Shown here: positions 22,663 through 33,987 of the stretch, one piece after another
Layout: each line of letters opens with the position of its first letter
Position numbering within the stretch: position 1 is the stretch's first letter
Assembly: GCA_943912265.1 (NCBI GenBank)
Contig: CALTTS010000004.1
Span: 103,839 to 167,838, forward strand
Direction: 5' to 3'
Length of the DNA: 64,000 nucleotides
Source: an uncultured Xanthomonas sp.
GTDB lineage: Bacteria > Pseudomonadota > Gammaproteobacteria > Xanthomonadales > Xanthomonadaceae
Program-made: the position numbers and the translations under genes
The notes under the pieces: model-generated
Database searches by the model: none
What the model was told of the DNA's origin: nothing
Seen by the model: the letters and a program-made list of their open reading frames with translations, nothing else

Positions 22663-23742
22663 TCACGGGTGCGGGCGCACCATGCCGCTCACCCCCAGCC
22701 TGGCGGCAACGGAGGCCTTGAGCTTCTCGGCCTCGTCGCGGGTGGCCACCGGCCCGACGCGGACCCGGTTCAGCGGCCCCTTGTCGGTGCCGACCTGCTC
22801 GACGAAGGCGCTGAACCCGGCCGCGCGCGCCTTGTCGCGCAGGGCGTTGGCATCGTCCACCGCGCCGAATGCGCCGAGCTGCACGGCGAAACCGACGCCG
22901 CTGGCGGCCGGCGCCTTGGGCGTGGCCACGGCCGGCGCGGCCTTCGCCGCTTCGGTTTTTGCCACCGCGGCCTTGGCCGCTTCGACCTTGGCCGGCTCCG
23001 GTTTTGCCGGTTCCGGTTTCGCCGGCGTCGGCTTGGCCGGAGCCGGCCTGGCGGCATCGGCCAGCGCCGGCTTGGCGGGTCTGGCCGGTTCGGTGCGGGC
23101 CGCCGCCGGGGGCGCGACGACGGCAGGACGCGGAGCCTCGACGGCCGGCAGCGGTGCCGGCGCGGCCGCCACCGGTGCGGCGGCGGCCGCGTCGAGCGCA
23201 ATCACCTGCATCTTCACGTCGCTGCGGATCTTCGTGGCCGACAGCCGCGCCGCCTCGGCCTGGGCCTGGTCGGCATACGGCCCCACGCGCACCCGCCAGG
23301 CCGGACGGCCGTTGATCGTGTCCGGCGTGCTGAAGCCCGGCAGGCCGGACTGCTTCAGCCGCGCGATCACCTTGTCGGCATCGCCGGCCGAGGCATAGGC
23401 GCCGAAGGTGACCGCGTAGTTGCCGGCGGCGACGGCCGCGGCCGGCACCGCCAGATCGGCCGCATCCGGGTTATTCGCCGGGCTGGCGGCCGCCGCCTCC
23501 GGAGCGGTCACCGCCGTGCCCGGCGCGGTCTGCACCGGTGCCGGCGTGGCCGGGCCGGCATCGCCCACCAGCGGCAGCTCGCGGGTCTCGAAGCCGTCCT
23601 GCGGCGCCTCGGGCACGTGCAGCGACACGTCCTTCGCGCCGCCGTCGGGTGCGGGGCCCTTGACCAGCATCGGCAGGAAGATCACGGCCAGCGCGACCAG
23701 CACGCCGGCACCGATCAGGCGGTGTTTGAGAGAGGTTTCCAC
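22663..23742 (-). CDS. SPOR-domain inner membrane protein with two SPOR domains (DedD position)
   Basis: 359 residues from a GTG. A single N-terminal membrane segment (LIGAGVLVALAVIFLPMLV) is followed by a Pro/Ala-rich periplasmic stretch, a first SPOR domain (about residues 107-185: YAVTFGAYA to MQVIAL), an Ala/Lys/Pro linker with PAKP-type repeats (about 190-278), and a second SPOR domain (about 280-359: GFAVQLGAFG to MVRPHP). SPOR domains bind denuded septal peptidoglycan. Position between folC and cvpA matches dedD, which in E. coli has one SPOR domain. A role at the division septum is inferred. Confidence 0.85.
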   Translation of the reverse strand: METSLKHRLIGAGVLVALAVIFLPMLVKGPAPDGGAKDVSLHVPEAPQDGFETRELPLVGDAGPATPAPVQTAPGTAVTAPEAAAASPANNPDAADLAVPAAAVAAGNYAVTFGAYASAGDADKVIARLKQSGLPGFSTPDTINGRPAWRVRVGPYADQAQAEAARLSATKIRSDVKMQVIALDAAAAAPVAAAPAPLPAVEAPRPAVVAPPAAARTEPARPAKPALADAARPAPAKPTPAKPEPAKPEPAKVEAAKAAVAKTEAAKAAPAVATPKAPAASGVGFAVQLGAFGAVDDANALRDKARAAGFSAFVEQVGTDKGPLNRVRVGPVATRDEAEKLKASVAARLGVSGMVRPHP

Positions 23743-23806
23743 GGGAGGATCGTTCGAAGCCTGCGGATTGCCGGGCGATTATACGGAGCGCTCCGCGACG
23801 GCGGCC

Positions 23807-25090
23807 TCATCCGTCTGAACGCAGGGCGTCCAGCGCCGCCGAGGCGGTATGGAACGAACCGAACACGAGGATGCGGTCGCCCGCCTGCGCCGCCGCCCGC
23901 GCCGCGGCCAGCGCACCGGCGACCTCGGCATGGCGTTCGCCGCCGGCGGCGGCCGTGCCGGCCAGGCGTGCGGCGAACGCGGCCACGTCCTGCCCGCGCG
24001 CGCCGGCCTCTTCCAGCCCGGCCAGCCACCAGCCGTCGATGCGCGCGGCCACGGCCGCGACCACGCCCGGCGCGTCCTTGTCGGCCAGCGCGGCGAACAC
24101 CGCCAGGGTGCGGCCGGCGGCGGGACGCGCGGCCAGCCAGTCGGCCAGCTGCCGTGCGGCCTGCGGGTTGTGGCCGACATCGACGACGATCTCCACGCCC
24201 TCGCGCTCGAAGCGCTGCAGGCGCCCGGCCACGTGTGCCGACGCGATGCCCGCGGCGATCGCCGCGCGCGTGGCCGGCACGTGCGCGGCGCGCAGCGCGG
24301 CGATGGCCACCGCCGCATTGACCCGTTGCACCGGTGCGGCCAGGGCAGGATCCGGCAGGATCATCGCCGTGCCGACCTCGCGCCAGCGCCAGTGGCCGGG
24401 ATCGTCCGGCAGCACGTCGGCGAAGAAGTCGCTGCCGAAGCGGTTGGCCTGCGCGCCGATCAGGTAGGCATGGCGCAGCACGCTGGACGGCGGGTCGACA
24501 TCGCCGAGGATCAGCGGCTTCCACGGCCGGGCGATGCCGGCCTTCTCGGCGCCGATGCTCTCGCGGTCCGGGCCGAGCCATTCGACGTGGTCGATGTCCA
24601 CGGTGGTGATCACCGACACGTCCGGTTCGGCGATGTTGACCGCGTCCAGGCGGCCGCCCAGGCCCACCTCCAGCACTGCCAGATCCAGTTTGCGTCGTGC
24701 GAACAGCCACAGCGCGGCCAGCGTGCCGTACTCGAAATAGGTCAGCGGCGTGTCGCCGCGCGCGGCTTCCACCGCCTCGAAACCGGCCACCAGCGCAGCG
24801 TCGCCGGCCTCCTCGCCGTCGATGCGCACGCGCTCGTTGTAGCGGAACAGGTGCGGCGAGGTGTAGGCGCCGACCCGGCGTCCGGCGGCGCGGGCGATGG
24901 CCTCGACGAAGGCCACCGTCGAGCCCTTGCCGTTGGTGCCGCCGACGATGATCGTCTTCTTCGCCGGCGCGCCCAGCCGCATCCGCGCGGCGACCTCGCG
25001 CACGCGGTCCAGGCCGAGCGCGATCGCGCTGGGATGCTGGCGTTCGATCCGGGCCAGCCAGTCCTGCAGGTTCATGCGTGCATCCACCAT
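23807..25090 (-). CDS. folC: Bifunctional folylpolyglutamate/dihydrofolate synthase
   Basis: 427 residues from the first ATG; a second in-frame ATG at 25075 gives MNLQDWLARI and may be the real start. FolC adds glutamate to dihydropteroate and to tetrahydrofolates. Signatures are the P-loop VGGTNGKGST, YTSPHLFRYNERVRIDG, EVGLGGRLDAVN, the carbamylated-Lys region EKAGIARPWKP and DVGHNPQAAR in the C-terminal Mur-like domain. It heads the folC-SPOR-cvpA-purF series, probably with the phosphatase gene upstream. Confidence 0.95.
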   Translation of the reverse strand: MVDARMNLQDWLARIERQHPSAIALGLDRVREVAARMRLGAPAKKTIIVGGTNGKGSTVAFVEAIARAAGRRVGAYTSPHLFRYNERVRIDGEEAGDAALVAGFEAVEAARGDTPLTYFEYGTLAALWLFARRKLDLAVLEVGLGGRLDAVNIAEPDVSVITTVDIDHVEWLGPDRESIGAEKAGIARPWKPLILGDVDPPSSVLRHAYLIGAQANRFGSDFFADVLPDDPGHWRWREVGTAMILPDPALAAPVQRVNAAVAIAALRAAHVPATRAAIAAGIASAHVAGRLQRFEREGVEIVVDVGHNPQAARQLADWLAARPAAGRTLAVFAALADKDAPGVVAAVAARIDGWWLAGLEEAGARGQDVAAFAARLAGTAAAGGERHAEVAGALAAARAAAQAGDRILVFGSFHTASAALDALRSDG

Positions 25091-25144
25091 GGGGCCGTCA
25101 CGATACGCCGCCCGCGCGCGGCGGGCGCGGACGGCGGCACCCGC

Positions 25145-25789
25145 TCAGAGCGCGCGGTGCCTGGCTTCGCCGAAGAACGGCGTGTGGTGGGCGCAGTCGT
25201 TCAGGCGCACCACTTCCAGCGTGTCCGGGGTGGCGCCTTCGAGCAGGTTGAGCGTGGTCGGCGCCTGGCGGAAGGTCCACAGCTTGCCGATCGGCAGGCC
25301 GAGGATGCGGCACAGGATCACCCGGTTGACCGCGTCGTGGGCCACCACCAGCAGGGTGTCCTCGTCGCCGAGGCCGGCCATCGCGTTGGCCAGCCCGCGC
25401 CAGGAACGGTCGAGCACCTGGCGCAGCGATTCGCCGCCGGGCATCAGCACCGTGTCCGGCTCCTCGCGCCAGGCGCGCAGGCGGGCCGGGTCCTTGTCCT
25501 GGATCTCGCTGGCCAGCAGGCCTTCCCATTCGCCGTGGGCGATTTCCTGCAGGTCCGGCTCGGTCAGCAGCAGGTTTTCGCGTTCCGGGCCCAGCGCGAA
25601 CTTCGCGGTGGCCTGCGCGCGCGACAGCGGCGAGGCGACGGCGCGGTCGATGCGCATGTCCTTCAGGCGCTCGCCCAATGCCCTGGCCTGGGCTTCGCCG
25701 ACCGGCGAAAGCGGAATGTCGATCTGGCCCTGGTACCGGCCTTCGGCGTTCCACGGCGTTTCGCCGTGACGGGCTAGGAGGATGCGCAT
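25145..25789 (-). CDS. Histidine phosphatase superfamily protein (GpmB/CobC type)
   Basis: 214 residues. LLARHGETPWNAEGRYQG carries the phospho-accepting His8 with Arg7; the second catalytic pair is in GEWEGL (Glu) and LLVVAHDAVNR (His). The family includes cofactor-dependent phosphoglycerate mutases and small-molecule phosphatases such as alpha-ribazole phosphatase; the sequence does not fix the substrate. The ATG at 25789 follows AGGA at about nine bases; a longer reading to 25825 lacks family sequence. folC starts 54 bp downstream, so they may be cotranscribed. Confidence 0.85.
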   Translation of the reverse strand: MRILLARHGETPWNAEGRYQGQIDIPLSPVGEAQARALGERLKDMRIDRAVASPLSRAQATAKFALGPERENLLLTEPDLQEIAHGEWEGLLASEIQDKDPARLRAWREEPDTVLMPGGESLRQVLDRSWRGLANAMAGLGDEDTLLVVAHDAVNRVILCRILGLPIGKLWTFRQAPTTLNLLEGATPDTLEVVRLNDCAHHTPFFGEARHRAL

Positions 25790-25904
25790 GCGGGGTTCCT
25801 GCGGGGGTTCATGGGTGCCGGGCACGCATTCCGGGGGCCGGATGCGGCGACGGGAGCGGCATGATACCCGCTCCCGCCGGTTTCCTCAGGAACCGCTCCG
25901 GCAC

Positions 25905-28073
<2,169 letters not shown>

Positions 28074-28109
28074 CGGGACAACTCCATTGAATGTGATGAA
28101 GTAACAATT

Positions 28110-30239
28110 CTACCCATCCCCGTCCCTTTCCTCTGCATGACCGATGGCAGGGGACGCCGCCGCGAACCGGGCTGGCATGCCGAAGGCGGGATCGCTGCGG
28201 CTGGCGCGGCCGGTTTCCAGATGCCCGGCCAGACGGCGGCGGAACGCACCGTCCGCCAGTTCCACCTGCAGGTCGTACCAGTGATCGCTGGCACGCAGAT
28301 CGATACGGAGTTCCCGTGTCTGACCGGCCGCCAGCTCGATCGTCGCCGGCACCGCGGTGGCATAGTCCAGCACGCGCAACCGCAGCCGGCATTCCGCCCG
28401 TCCGCGGTTGCCCAGGCGCAGCACCAGCGTTCCCCTTTCGCCGTGTACCCGCAGCCAGGGCCCGCCATCGCGCTCATGCGCGAGATTGCCGGCCAGTTCG
28501 CGCAGGAAGCCGTTCGGCCCGTGCACGCGTACGTCGTAGTTCCCCGCCGCCGGCAGGCCGTGCGGCGCCCGGCGCAACGAGCTGGCGGGCAGCAGCGTGA
28601 AATACCAGGGGCCGGCCTGGCTGCCCGGGGCGTAGACGTTGAAGACTGCCGCCGCCTCGCCCTGGTTGGACAGGTCCAGCCACAGCCGCCCGTCATCGTC
28701 GCCCTCGCCGTCGGCCTGCAGCGCGTACGGCAGCGGGCGGGCAGGCCGTTGTCCGGGTTCCTGCCGCGGCAAGTCCACCTCGCCAGGCGCCACCGGCGGC
28801 GGCAACGTCGCCACCGCCGCGGTGCGGCGCTGGTAATCGGAAACATCGGGCAAGGCCGACAAGGCCGAACCGTCGGGGTCGCGGAAGTCGAACACCCCGG
28901 TCAGGTCGCCCGTCACGGCCCGGCGCCAGGGCGAGATGTTCGGTTCGGCGACACCGAAGCGCATTTCCAGCAGGCGCAGCACGGAGGTGTGGTCGAACAC
29001 CTGCGAATGGACCCAGCCGCCGCGTGTCCACGGCGACACCACCAGCAGCGGCACGCGGATGCCCAGCCCCACGGCAATCCCCTGATAGTCCTCGCCACGC
29101 ACGTCCACCGCGCTGTGGCCCATGCGTTCGTCCAGCGCCGGCAGCGGCGCCGGCACATGGTCGAAGAAACCGTCGTTCTCGTCATAGTTGATGATCAGCG
29201 CGGTCTTGCCCCATACCTCCGGATTGGCCGTCAGCGCGTCCACCAGACGCGCGGTCAGCGACTCGCCGTAGGCCGGCGGTGCCTCCGGATGTTCGGTGTA
29301 GGCGGTCGGCGCGACGATCCAGGACACCTGCGGCAGACGATCGGCGGCGACGTCGGCAGCGAAGGCCGCCACCAGGTGATCGGCACGGGTCTGCGCGGCA
29401 TTGCCGGCGTTCGAGCCGGCCACCCAGGCCCGCGCGCGCCGGTAACGGTCGCTGGCCGGGTCGAGCTTGCGGAACTGCTCGAAATAGGCCAGCGAGTTGT
29501 CGCCGAAGTTGTCGTACTCCTGGTACACGCGCCAGTCGATGCCGGCCTCGCTCAGGCGTTCGGCATAGGTGGTCCAGCGCATTGCGGCGTAGTCCGGGCG
29601 GTCGTGCGCCATGTCGGCGGTCCAGTTGCCGTCGTCGGCGTTGTCCACCGCCTGCCGGCGGGCATCTCCCACGCTCAGGCCGCTGGTGCCGGTGAACAGG
29701 TACATCCGGTTGGGGTTGGTCGGGCCGTGCAGCGAGCAGAAATAGCCGTCGCAGATCGTGAAGGCATCCGCCAGCGCGTGATAGTACGGAATGTCCTCGC
29801 GCTGGAAGTGGCCCATCGTCAGCTCGCCCTTGCAGGGCACCCAGCAGTCGTAGTCCTGCCAGCGCCGCGGGTCCTGGCCGGGCGCGCCCTTCCACGAGTG
29901 GTCCAGGCTCTTGATCAGCGGCGCGCTGGTGTCGGGCGCGAACCGGAACGGGGAAAACCGGCGGCCTGCGGCATCGGCCTGCTGCCAGACAGGACGGCCG
30001 TCGCGCAGGGTCAGCACACGGCGATCGCCGAAGCCGCGCACTCCGCGCAGGGTGCCGAAGTAGTGGTCGAAGGAACGGTTTTCCTGCATCAGGATCACCA
30101 CGTGCTTCATGTCCGCCAGCGTCCCGGTGCGGCCCACGGCCGGCAAGGCCAGCGCGCGCCCGATCGAGGGCGGAATCGCGCCGGCCGCGGTCAGCGCGGC
30201 CAGGCGGGCGAGGAAAACGCGACGGGAGGGCGAATGCAT
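28110..30239 (-). CDS. Phosphocholine-type phospholipase C, Tat-exported
   Basis: 709 residues. The start at 30239 gives a twin-arginine signal (SPSRRVFLARLAALTAAG). The catalytic domain (about residues 35-490) shows the phosphoesterase motifs MKHVVILMQENRSFDHYFGTLRG, SLHGPTNPNRMYLFTG and NYDENDGFFDHV. Two C-terminal DUF756-like beta domains follow (about 510-595 and 600-690; the NYDVRVHGPNGFLR and HWYDLQVELADGAFRRRLAGHLETG segments). Relatives PlcH/PlcN of Pseudomonas hydrolyse phosphatidylcholine and sphingomyelin. The gene diverges from a TonB-dependent receptor across 202 bp and is followed 36 bp later by the S46 peptidase. Confidence 0.9.
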   Translation of the reverse strand: MHSPSRRVFLARLAALTAAGAIPPSIGRALALPAVGRTGTLADMKHVVILMQENRSFDHYFGTLRGVRGFGDRRVLTLRDGRPVWQQADAAGRRFSPFRFAPDTSAPLIKSLDHSWKGAPGQDPRRWQDYDCWVPCKGELTMGHFQREDIPYYHALADAFTICDGYFCSLHGPTNPNRMYLFTGTSGLSVGDARRQAVDNADDGNWTADMAHDRPDYAAMRWTTYAERLSEAGIDWRVYQEYDNFGDNSLAYFEQFRKLDPASDRYRRARAWVAGSNAGNAAQTRADHLVAAFAADVAADRLPQVSWIVAPTAYTEHPEAPPAYGESLTARLVDALTANPEVWGKTALIINYDENDGFFDHVPAPLPALDERMGHSAVDVRGEDYQGIAVGLGIRVPLLVVSPWTRGGWVHSQVFDHTSVLRLLEMRFGVAEPNISPWRRAVTGDLTGVFDFRDPDGSALSALPDVSDYQRRTAAVATLPPPVAPGEVDLPRQEPGQRPARPLPYALQADGEGDDDGRLWLDLSNQGEAAAVFNVYAPGSQAGPWYFTLLPASSLRRAPHGLPAAGNYDVRVHGPNGFLRELAGNLAHERDGGPWLRVHGERGTLVLRLGNRGRAECRLRLRVLDYATAVPATIELAAGQTRELRIDLRASDHWYDLQVELADGAFRRRLAGHLETGRASRSDPAFGMPARFAAASPAIGHAEERDGDG

Positions 30240-30303
30240 GCGGGGAAGTCCTGGCTCGGCATCGGGAAAGGCCTGTCTCGACCCGCCGGTATAGGCCGGA
30301 TTT

Positions 30304-30333
30304 GCGACAGGGGAACGACAACGCCGCTGTCGC
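30304..30333. repeat. Inverted repeat in the phospholipase C/receptor promoter region
   Basis: GCGACAG (30304-30310) and CTGTCGC (30327-30333) are perfect 7-bp arms 16 bp apart, centred about two helical turns apart in the divergent region. This spacing suits a dimeric regulator, but no regulator is encoded nearby. Confidence 0.35.
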
Positions 30334-30337
30334 CGGT

Positions 30338-30355
30338 GCGTCATCAACGTTTCAT
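30338..30355. promoter_or_regulatory. Pho-box-like direct repeat
   Basis: GCGTCAT (30338-30344), four bases, GTTTCAT (30349-30355) has the 7-4-7 layout of a PhoB box (two CTGTCAT units). The match is partial: five of seven and four of seven. It lies in the 202-bp region between phospholipase C and the receptor. Phospholipases C of this family are often phosphate-starvation genes, which makes the match worth recording. The rest of this gap has no gene. Confidence 0.3.
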
Positions 30356-30441
30356 GCGGGCACAGCAGGCTGCGCGGCTTGCGGGGATGCCTTGCCGGCA
30401 TCGCCGCGACTCCCGCCGCATTTCCGACCCAGGACCCTCCC

Positions 30442-32760
30442 ATGCGTTTGCCCAGGCACGTTCGCCGGCCCGTTCCACGCCCCACCCTGATCGCGCTTTC
30501 CCTGTCCTGCCTGCTGCCGGCCCTGGCACAGGCAACGCCTCCCGACGACACCGGCACGGACGCCGCCGCCTCGTCCGATGCCACCACGCTGGACGCGGTT
30601 TCCGTGGTCGCGCCCGGCACGACCCGGCAGGTACAGCACATCACCCGGCAGGACATCGAACGCCTGACGCCGGGCAGCAGCCCGCTGAAGGCGATCGACA
30701 AGCTGCCGGGCGTGCAGTTCCAGTCGGCCGACGCCGCCGGCGCCTACGAATGGTCCACCGCGATCTACCTGCACGGTTTCGACCAGAGCCGCCTCGGCTT
30801 CACCCTCGACGGCATCCCGCTGGGCAACATGAGCTACGGCGTCACCAACGGCCTGTCGATCACCCGCGCGATCAGTTCGGAGAACCTGGCCACGGTCGAG
30901 CTGGCCCAGGGCGCCGGCGCGCTCGGCACCGCTTCCAACAGCAATCTCGGCGGCACCCTGCAGTTCTACTCCGACGACCCGGACAGCGCTCCCGGCGTGC
31001 GCGTCTCCCAGACCTTCGGTTCCGACGCCACCCACCGCACCTACGTGCGCGCCGACACCGGCGATCTCGACGGCTTCTCCGCCTACGCCTCCTACGCGGA
31101 TTCCAGTACCGACAAATGGAAGGGCGCGGGCCAGCAGAAGTACCAGCAGGCCAACCTGAAAGCCCTGTACCAATGGGGCGACGGCAACCGCCTGAGCCTG
31201 TTCGTCGACAGTTCCCGGCGTCAGGAACGCGACTACATGGACCTGTCGCTGAAGAGCCGGAAAGCGCTGGGCTGGGACCTGGACTATCTGGCTCCGGACT
31301 GGGGCACCGCCGTGCAGATGGCCAACGCCTACCAGTCCACCGGCGCGCTCGCCGGCGTCGTCAATGGCTACCCCTCGCAGTTCGCCGCGCTGGGAGACGA
31401 CTACGACTGGCTCGACTCCACTTATTACTGGGGCGCCGGGCTGCGCAAGGACACCCTGGCCGGGCTGGGCGGCACGTTCGACCTCGGCGGCGCCACGCTG
31501 GAAACGGCTGGCTATTACCACGGCAATCGTGGCGAAGGCCAATGGGTCACCCCGTACCTGGCCTCCTCGACCAGCGTGCCCTTGTCCATGCGCACCACCG
31601 ACTACGGGCTGGACCGCTACGGCGGCACCGTCGCGCTGAAATTCAGCCTCGGCCGCCACGACATCGAGATCGGCGCCTGGGCCGAGAACAACAAGAACAC
31701 GCAGGAGCGCAACTACTTCGCCCTCGACGGCGCGCTCAATTCGTTCTACGACTTCTACAAGCACCAGACGCCGTTCTACCGGCAGTTCCTGCAGCAGTAC
31801 GACACCTGGACCCGCATGGCCTATGCCCAGGACACCTTGCACCTGCTCGACGACCGGCTGACGCTGAACTACGGCGCCAAGGCGATCGACACCACCACCC
31901 GTGCGCATTCGCTGGTGGCGAGCAGTTCCTTCGCCGCCGGCAGGATCAGCGCGCGCGACGGTTTCCTGCCGCAGGCCGGCGCCAGCTACAAGCTGGACGA
32001 AGGCCGGGACATCTACGCGTCCTACAGCGAGAACATCGCCGCCTACGGCTACAGCCCGTTCTCGGTGTCGCAAGCCACCTTCGACAGCCTGAAATCGACG
32101 ATCAAGCCGGAGAAATCGCGCACCGTGCAGCTCGGCTGGCGTGCCCACGGCGAACGCTACGAGGTCTCGGTCGGCCCCTACTTCACCCGCTTCTCCAACC
32201 GCCTGCTGACCATCACCCCCTGCAGCGCGATCCAGACCTGCTCCTCGCAGCTGGCCAACGTCGGCGCGGTGGACAGCCGCGGCCTGGACCTGGCGCTGCT
32301 CTGGAAGCCGGTGGCCGGCCTGAGCTGGCTCAACACGCTGTCCTGGAACCGCGCCAAGTACCAGGACGACTACCTCAACAGCGGGCTGGTCGAAACCGCC
32401 GGCAAGTACGTGGTCGGCCTGCCGCAGTGGATGTTCTCCTCCAGCGCCAGCTACGACATCGGTGCTTGGCAGCTGTCGCTGGACGGCAAGTACACCGGCA
32501 AGCGCTACATCACCTACCTCAACGATTCGCAGGTACCGGCCTACTGGCTGTTCAATGCCGGCGTGCGCTACGACTTCGGCAAGCTCGGCGTGTTCTCCGA
32601 CCTCAGCCTGTCGGCCAACGTCACCAACCTGACCGACAAGCGCTACTTCGCCACCACCGGCACCAACGGCTACGTCGCCTCCGATCCGGACGGCACCAAC
32701 CAGACGCTGATGGCCGGTGCTCCACGCCAGGCGTTCTTCACCCTCGACGCCCGCTTCTGA
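30442..32760 (+). CDS. TonB-dependent outer membrane receptor
   Basis: 772 residues. The ATG at 30442 gives a signal peptide ending ALAQA. After a Thr/Asp/Ala-rich stretch comes a possible TonB box (TTLDAVSVVAP, residues 48-58), the plug domain (about 65-185, with LPGVQFQSADA and VELAQGAGALGTASNSNLGG) and a 22-strand barrel ending in Phe. FANVTNLTDKRYF-like sequence near the C-terminus is typical. The ligand is unknown. Divergence from phospholipase C suggests a role in taking up a phosphorus- or choline-containing product, but this is a guess. Confidence 0.9.
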   Translation: MRLPRHVRRPVPRPTLIALSLSCLLPALAQATPPDDTGTDAAASSDATTLDAVSVVAPGTTRQVQHITRQDIERLTPGSSPLKAIDKLPGVQFQSADAAGAYEWSTAIYLHGFDQSRLGFTLDGIPLGNMSYGVTNGLSITRAISSENLATVELAQGAGALGTASNSNLGGTLQFYSDDPDSAPGVRVSQTFGSDATHRTYVRADTGDLDGFSAYASYADSSTDKWKGAGQQKYQQANLKALYQWGDGNRLSLFVDSSRRQERDYMDLSLKSRKALGWDLDYLAPDWGTAVQMANAYQSTGALAGVVNGYPSQFAALGDDYDWLDSTYYWGAGLRKDTLAGLGGTFDLGGATLETAGYYHGNRGEGQWVTPYLASSTSVPLSMRTTDYGLDRYGGTVALKFSLGRHDIEIGAWAENNKNTQERNYFALDGALNSFYDFYKHQTPFYRQFLQQYDTWTRMAYAQDTLHLLDDRLTLNYGAKAIDTTTRAHSLVASSSFAAGRISARDGFLPQAGASYKLDEGRDIYASYSENIAAYGYSPFSVSQATFDSLKSTIKPEKSRTVQLGWRAHGERYEVSVGPYFTRFSNRLLTITPCSAIQTCSSQLANVGAVDSRGLDLALLWKPVAGLSWLNTLSWNRAKYQDDYLNSGLVETAGKYVVGLPQWMFSSSASYDIGAWQLSLDGKYTGKRYITYLNDSQVPAYWLFNAGVRYDFGKLGVFSDLSLSANVTNLTDKRYFATTGTNGYVASDPDGTNQTLMAGAPRQAFFTLDARF

Positions 32761-32770
32761 GCATCGCTCG

Positions 32771-32801
32771 CGCGTCCCGCTCGCAAGAGCGGCGGGACGC
32801 G
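32771..32801 (+). terminator. Hairpin after the TonB-dependent receptor
   Basis: CGCGTCCCGC (32771-32780) and GCGGGACGCG (32792-32801) are perfect 10-bp arms, with further pairing of CTC and GAG inside. It lies 11 bp after the stop. No T run follows. Confidence 0.5.
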
Positions 32802-32836
32802 TGCTGCGGCGCCACACCGTCGGTTTCTGCGGCAAC

Positions 32837-32842
32837 TATAAT
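32837..32842 (+). promoter_or_regulatory. -10 element of tdh
   Basis: A perfect TATAAT lies 34 bp before the tdh ATG. No good -35 hexamer is seen 16-18 bp upstream. Similar hexamers (TAGAAT) precede kbl and cysS at 32-38 bp from their starts, which supports this as the local promoter style. Confidence 0.5.
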
Positions 32843-32876
32843 GCCCGGCTCCATTCCCACCGCCGGCAGGCGACTC

Positions 32877-33911
32877 ATGGCAGACACGATGAAGGCGCTG
32901 GTCAAGCGCGAGGCAGGCAAGGGCATCTGGATGGAGGACGTGCCGATCCCGGCTCCCGGCCCCAACGAGGTGCTGATCAAGGTGGAGAAGACCGCCATCT
33001 GCGGCACCGACCTGCACATCTACCTGTGGGACGACTGGGCCCAGCGCACCATCCGTCCCGGCCTGACCATCGGCCACGAGTTCGTCGGCCGCATCGCCGC
33101 GCTCGGCCCGGGCGTGACTGGTTACGCCGTGGGCCAGCGCGTTTCGGCCGAGGGCCACATCGTCTGCGGCCATTGCCGCAACTGCCGCGGCGGCCGTCCG
33201 CACCTGTGCCCGAACACCGTCGGCATCGGCGTCAACGTCAACGGCGCCTTCGCCGAGTACATGGTGATGCCGGCCAGCAACCTGTGGCCGATCCCCGACC
33301 CGATCCCGTCCGAACTGGCCGCCTTCTTCGACCCGTTCGGCAACGCCGCGCACTGCGCGCTGGAGTTCGACGTGGTCGGCGAGGACGTGCTGATCACCGG
33401 CGCCGGCCCGATCGGGGTGATCGCCGCCGGCATCTGCAAGCACGTCGGCGCGCGCAACGTGGTGGTCACCGATGTCAACGACTACCGCCTGGCGCTGGCC
33501 GCCGACATGGGCGCCACCCGCGTGGTCAACGTGTCCAAGACCTCGCTGAAGGAGGTGATGGCCGGCCTGCAGATGGAAGGCTTCGACGTGGGCCTGGAGA
33601 TGAGCGGCAACCCGCGCGCCTTCGGCGACATGCTCGAGTGCATGTACCACGGCGGCAAGATCGCGCTGCTCGGCATCCTGCCCCGCGGCACCGGCATCGA
33701 CTGGGACCGGATCATCTTCAAGGGCCTGACCGTACAGGGCATCTACGGCCGCCGGATGTACGAGACCTGGTACAAGATGACGCAACTGGTGCTGTCCGGC
33801 TTCCCGCTCGGCAAGGTCCTGACCCACCAGCTTCCGATCGCGGATTTCCAGCAGGGCTTCGACCTGATGGAACAGGGCAGATCCGGCAAGATCGTGCTGA
33901 GCTGGTACTGA
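32877..33911 (+). CDS. tdh: L-threonine 3-dehydrogenase
   Basis: 344 residues, a zinc-dependent medium-chain dehydrogenase converting threonine to 2-amino-3-ketobutyrate with NAD. The catalytic zinc site is in AICGTDLHIYLWDDW and GHEFVG; the structural zinc cysteines are in CGHCRNCRGGRPHLC; the nucleotide fold has TGAGPIGVIAAGICKH. GRRMYETWYKM near the C-terminus is typical of Tdh. The partner enzyme gene kbl lies 6.5 kb downstream in the same direction, separated by six genes on the other strand, unlike the adjacent pair in E. coli. Confidence 0.96.
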   Translation: MADTMKALVKREAGKGIWMEDVPIPAPGPNEVLIKVEKTAICGTDLHIYLWDDWAQRTIRPGLTIGHEFVGRIAALGPGVTGYAVGQRVSAEGHIVCGHCRNCRGGRPHLCPNTVGIGVNVNGAFAEYMVMPASNLWPIPDPIPSELAAFFDPFGNAAHCALEFDVVGEDVLITGAGPIGVIAAGICKHVGARNVVVTDVNDYRLALAADMGATRVVNVSKTSLKEVMAGLQMEGFDVGLEMSGNPRAFGDMLECMYHGGKIALLGILPRGTGIDWDRIIFKGLTVQGIYGRRMYETWYKMTQLVLSGFPLGKVLTHQLPIADFQQGFDLMEQGRSGKIVLSWY

Positions 33912-33928
33912 ACCGAGCTGCCCTGTGC

Positions 33929-33956
33929 GAAGGGCGCCACGTGGGCGCCCTTCCTT
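33929..33956. terminator. Terminator between tdh and the convergent porin gene
   Basis: AAGGGCGCC (33930-33938) and GGCGCCCTT (33944-33952) pair around a short loop, with TTCCTT after it on the plus strand. It serves tdh and may also act on the opposite gene, whose stop is at 33988. Confidence 0.65.
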
Positions 33957-33987
33957 GCAAATGTCATGACCGCTACGGCTGCGCCGG

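Noticed and set aside
22905..23060. PAKP-type coding repeats in the SPOR protein as a DNA repeat element
   Set aside because: They are short, in frame and confined to the linker between domains, so they are read as a flexible protein linker.
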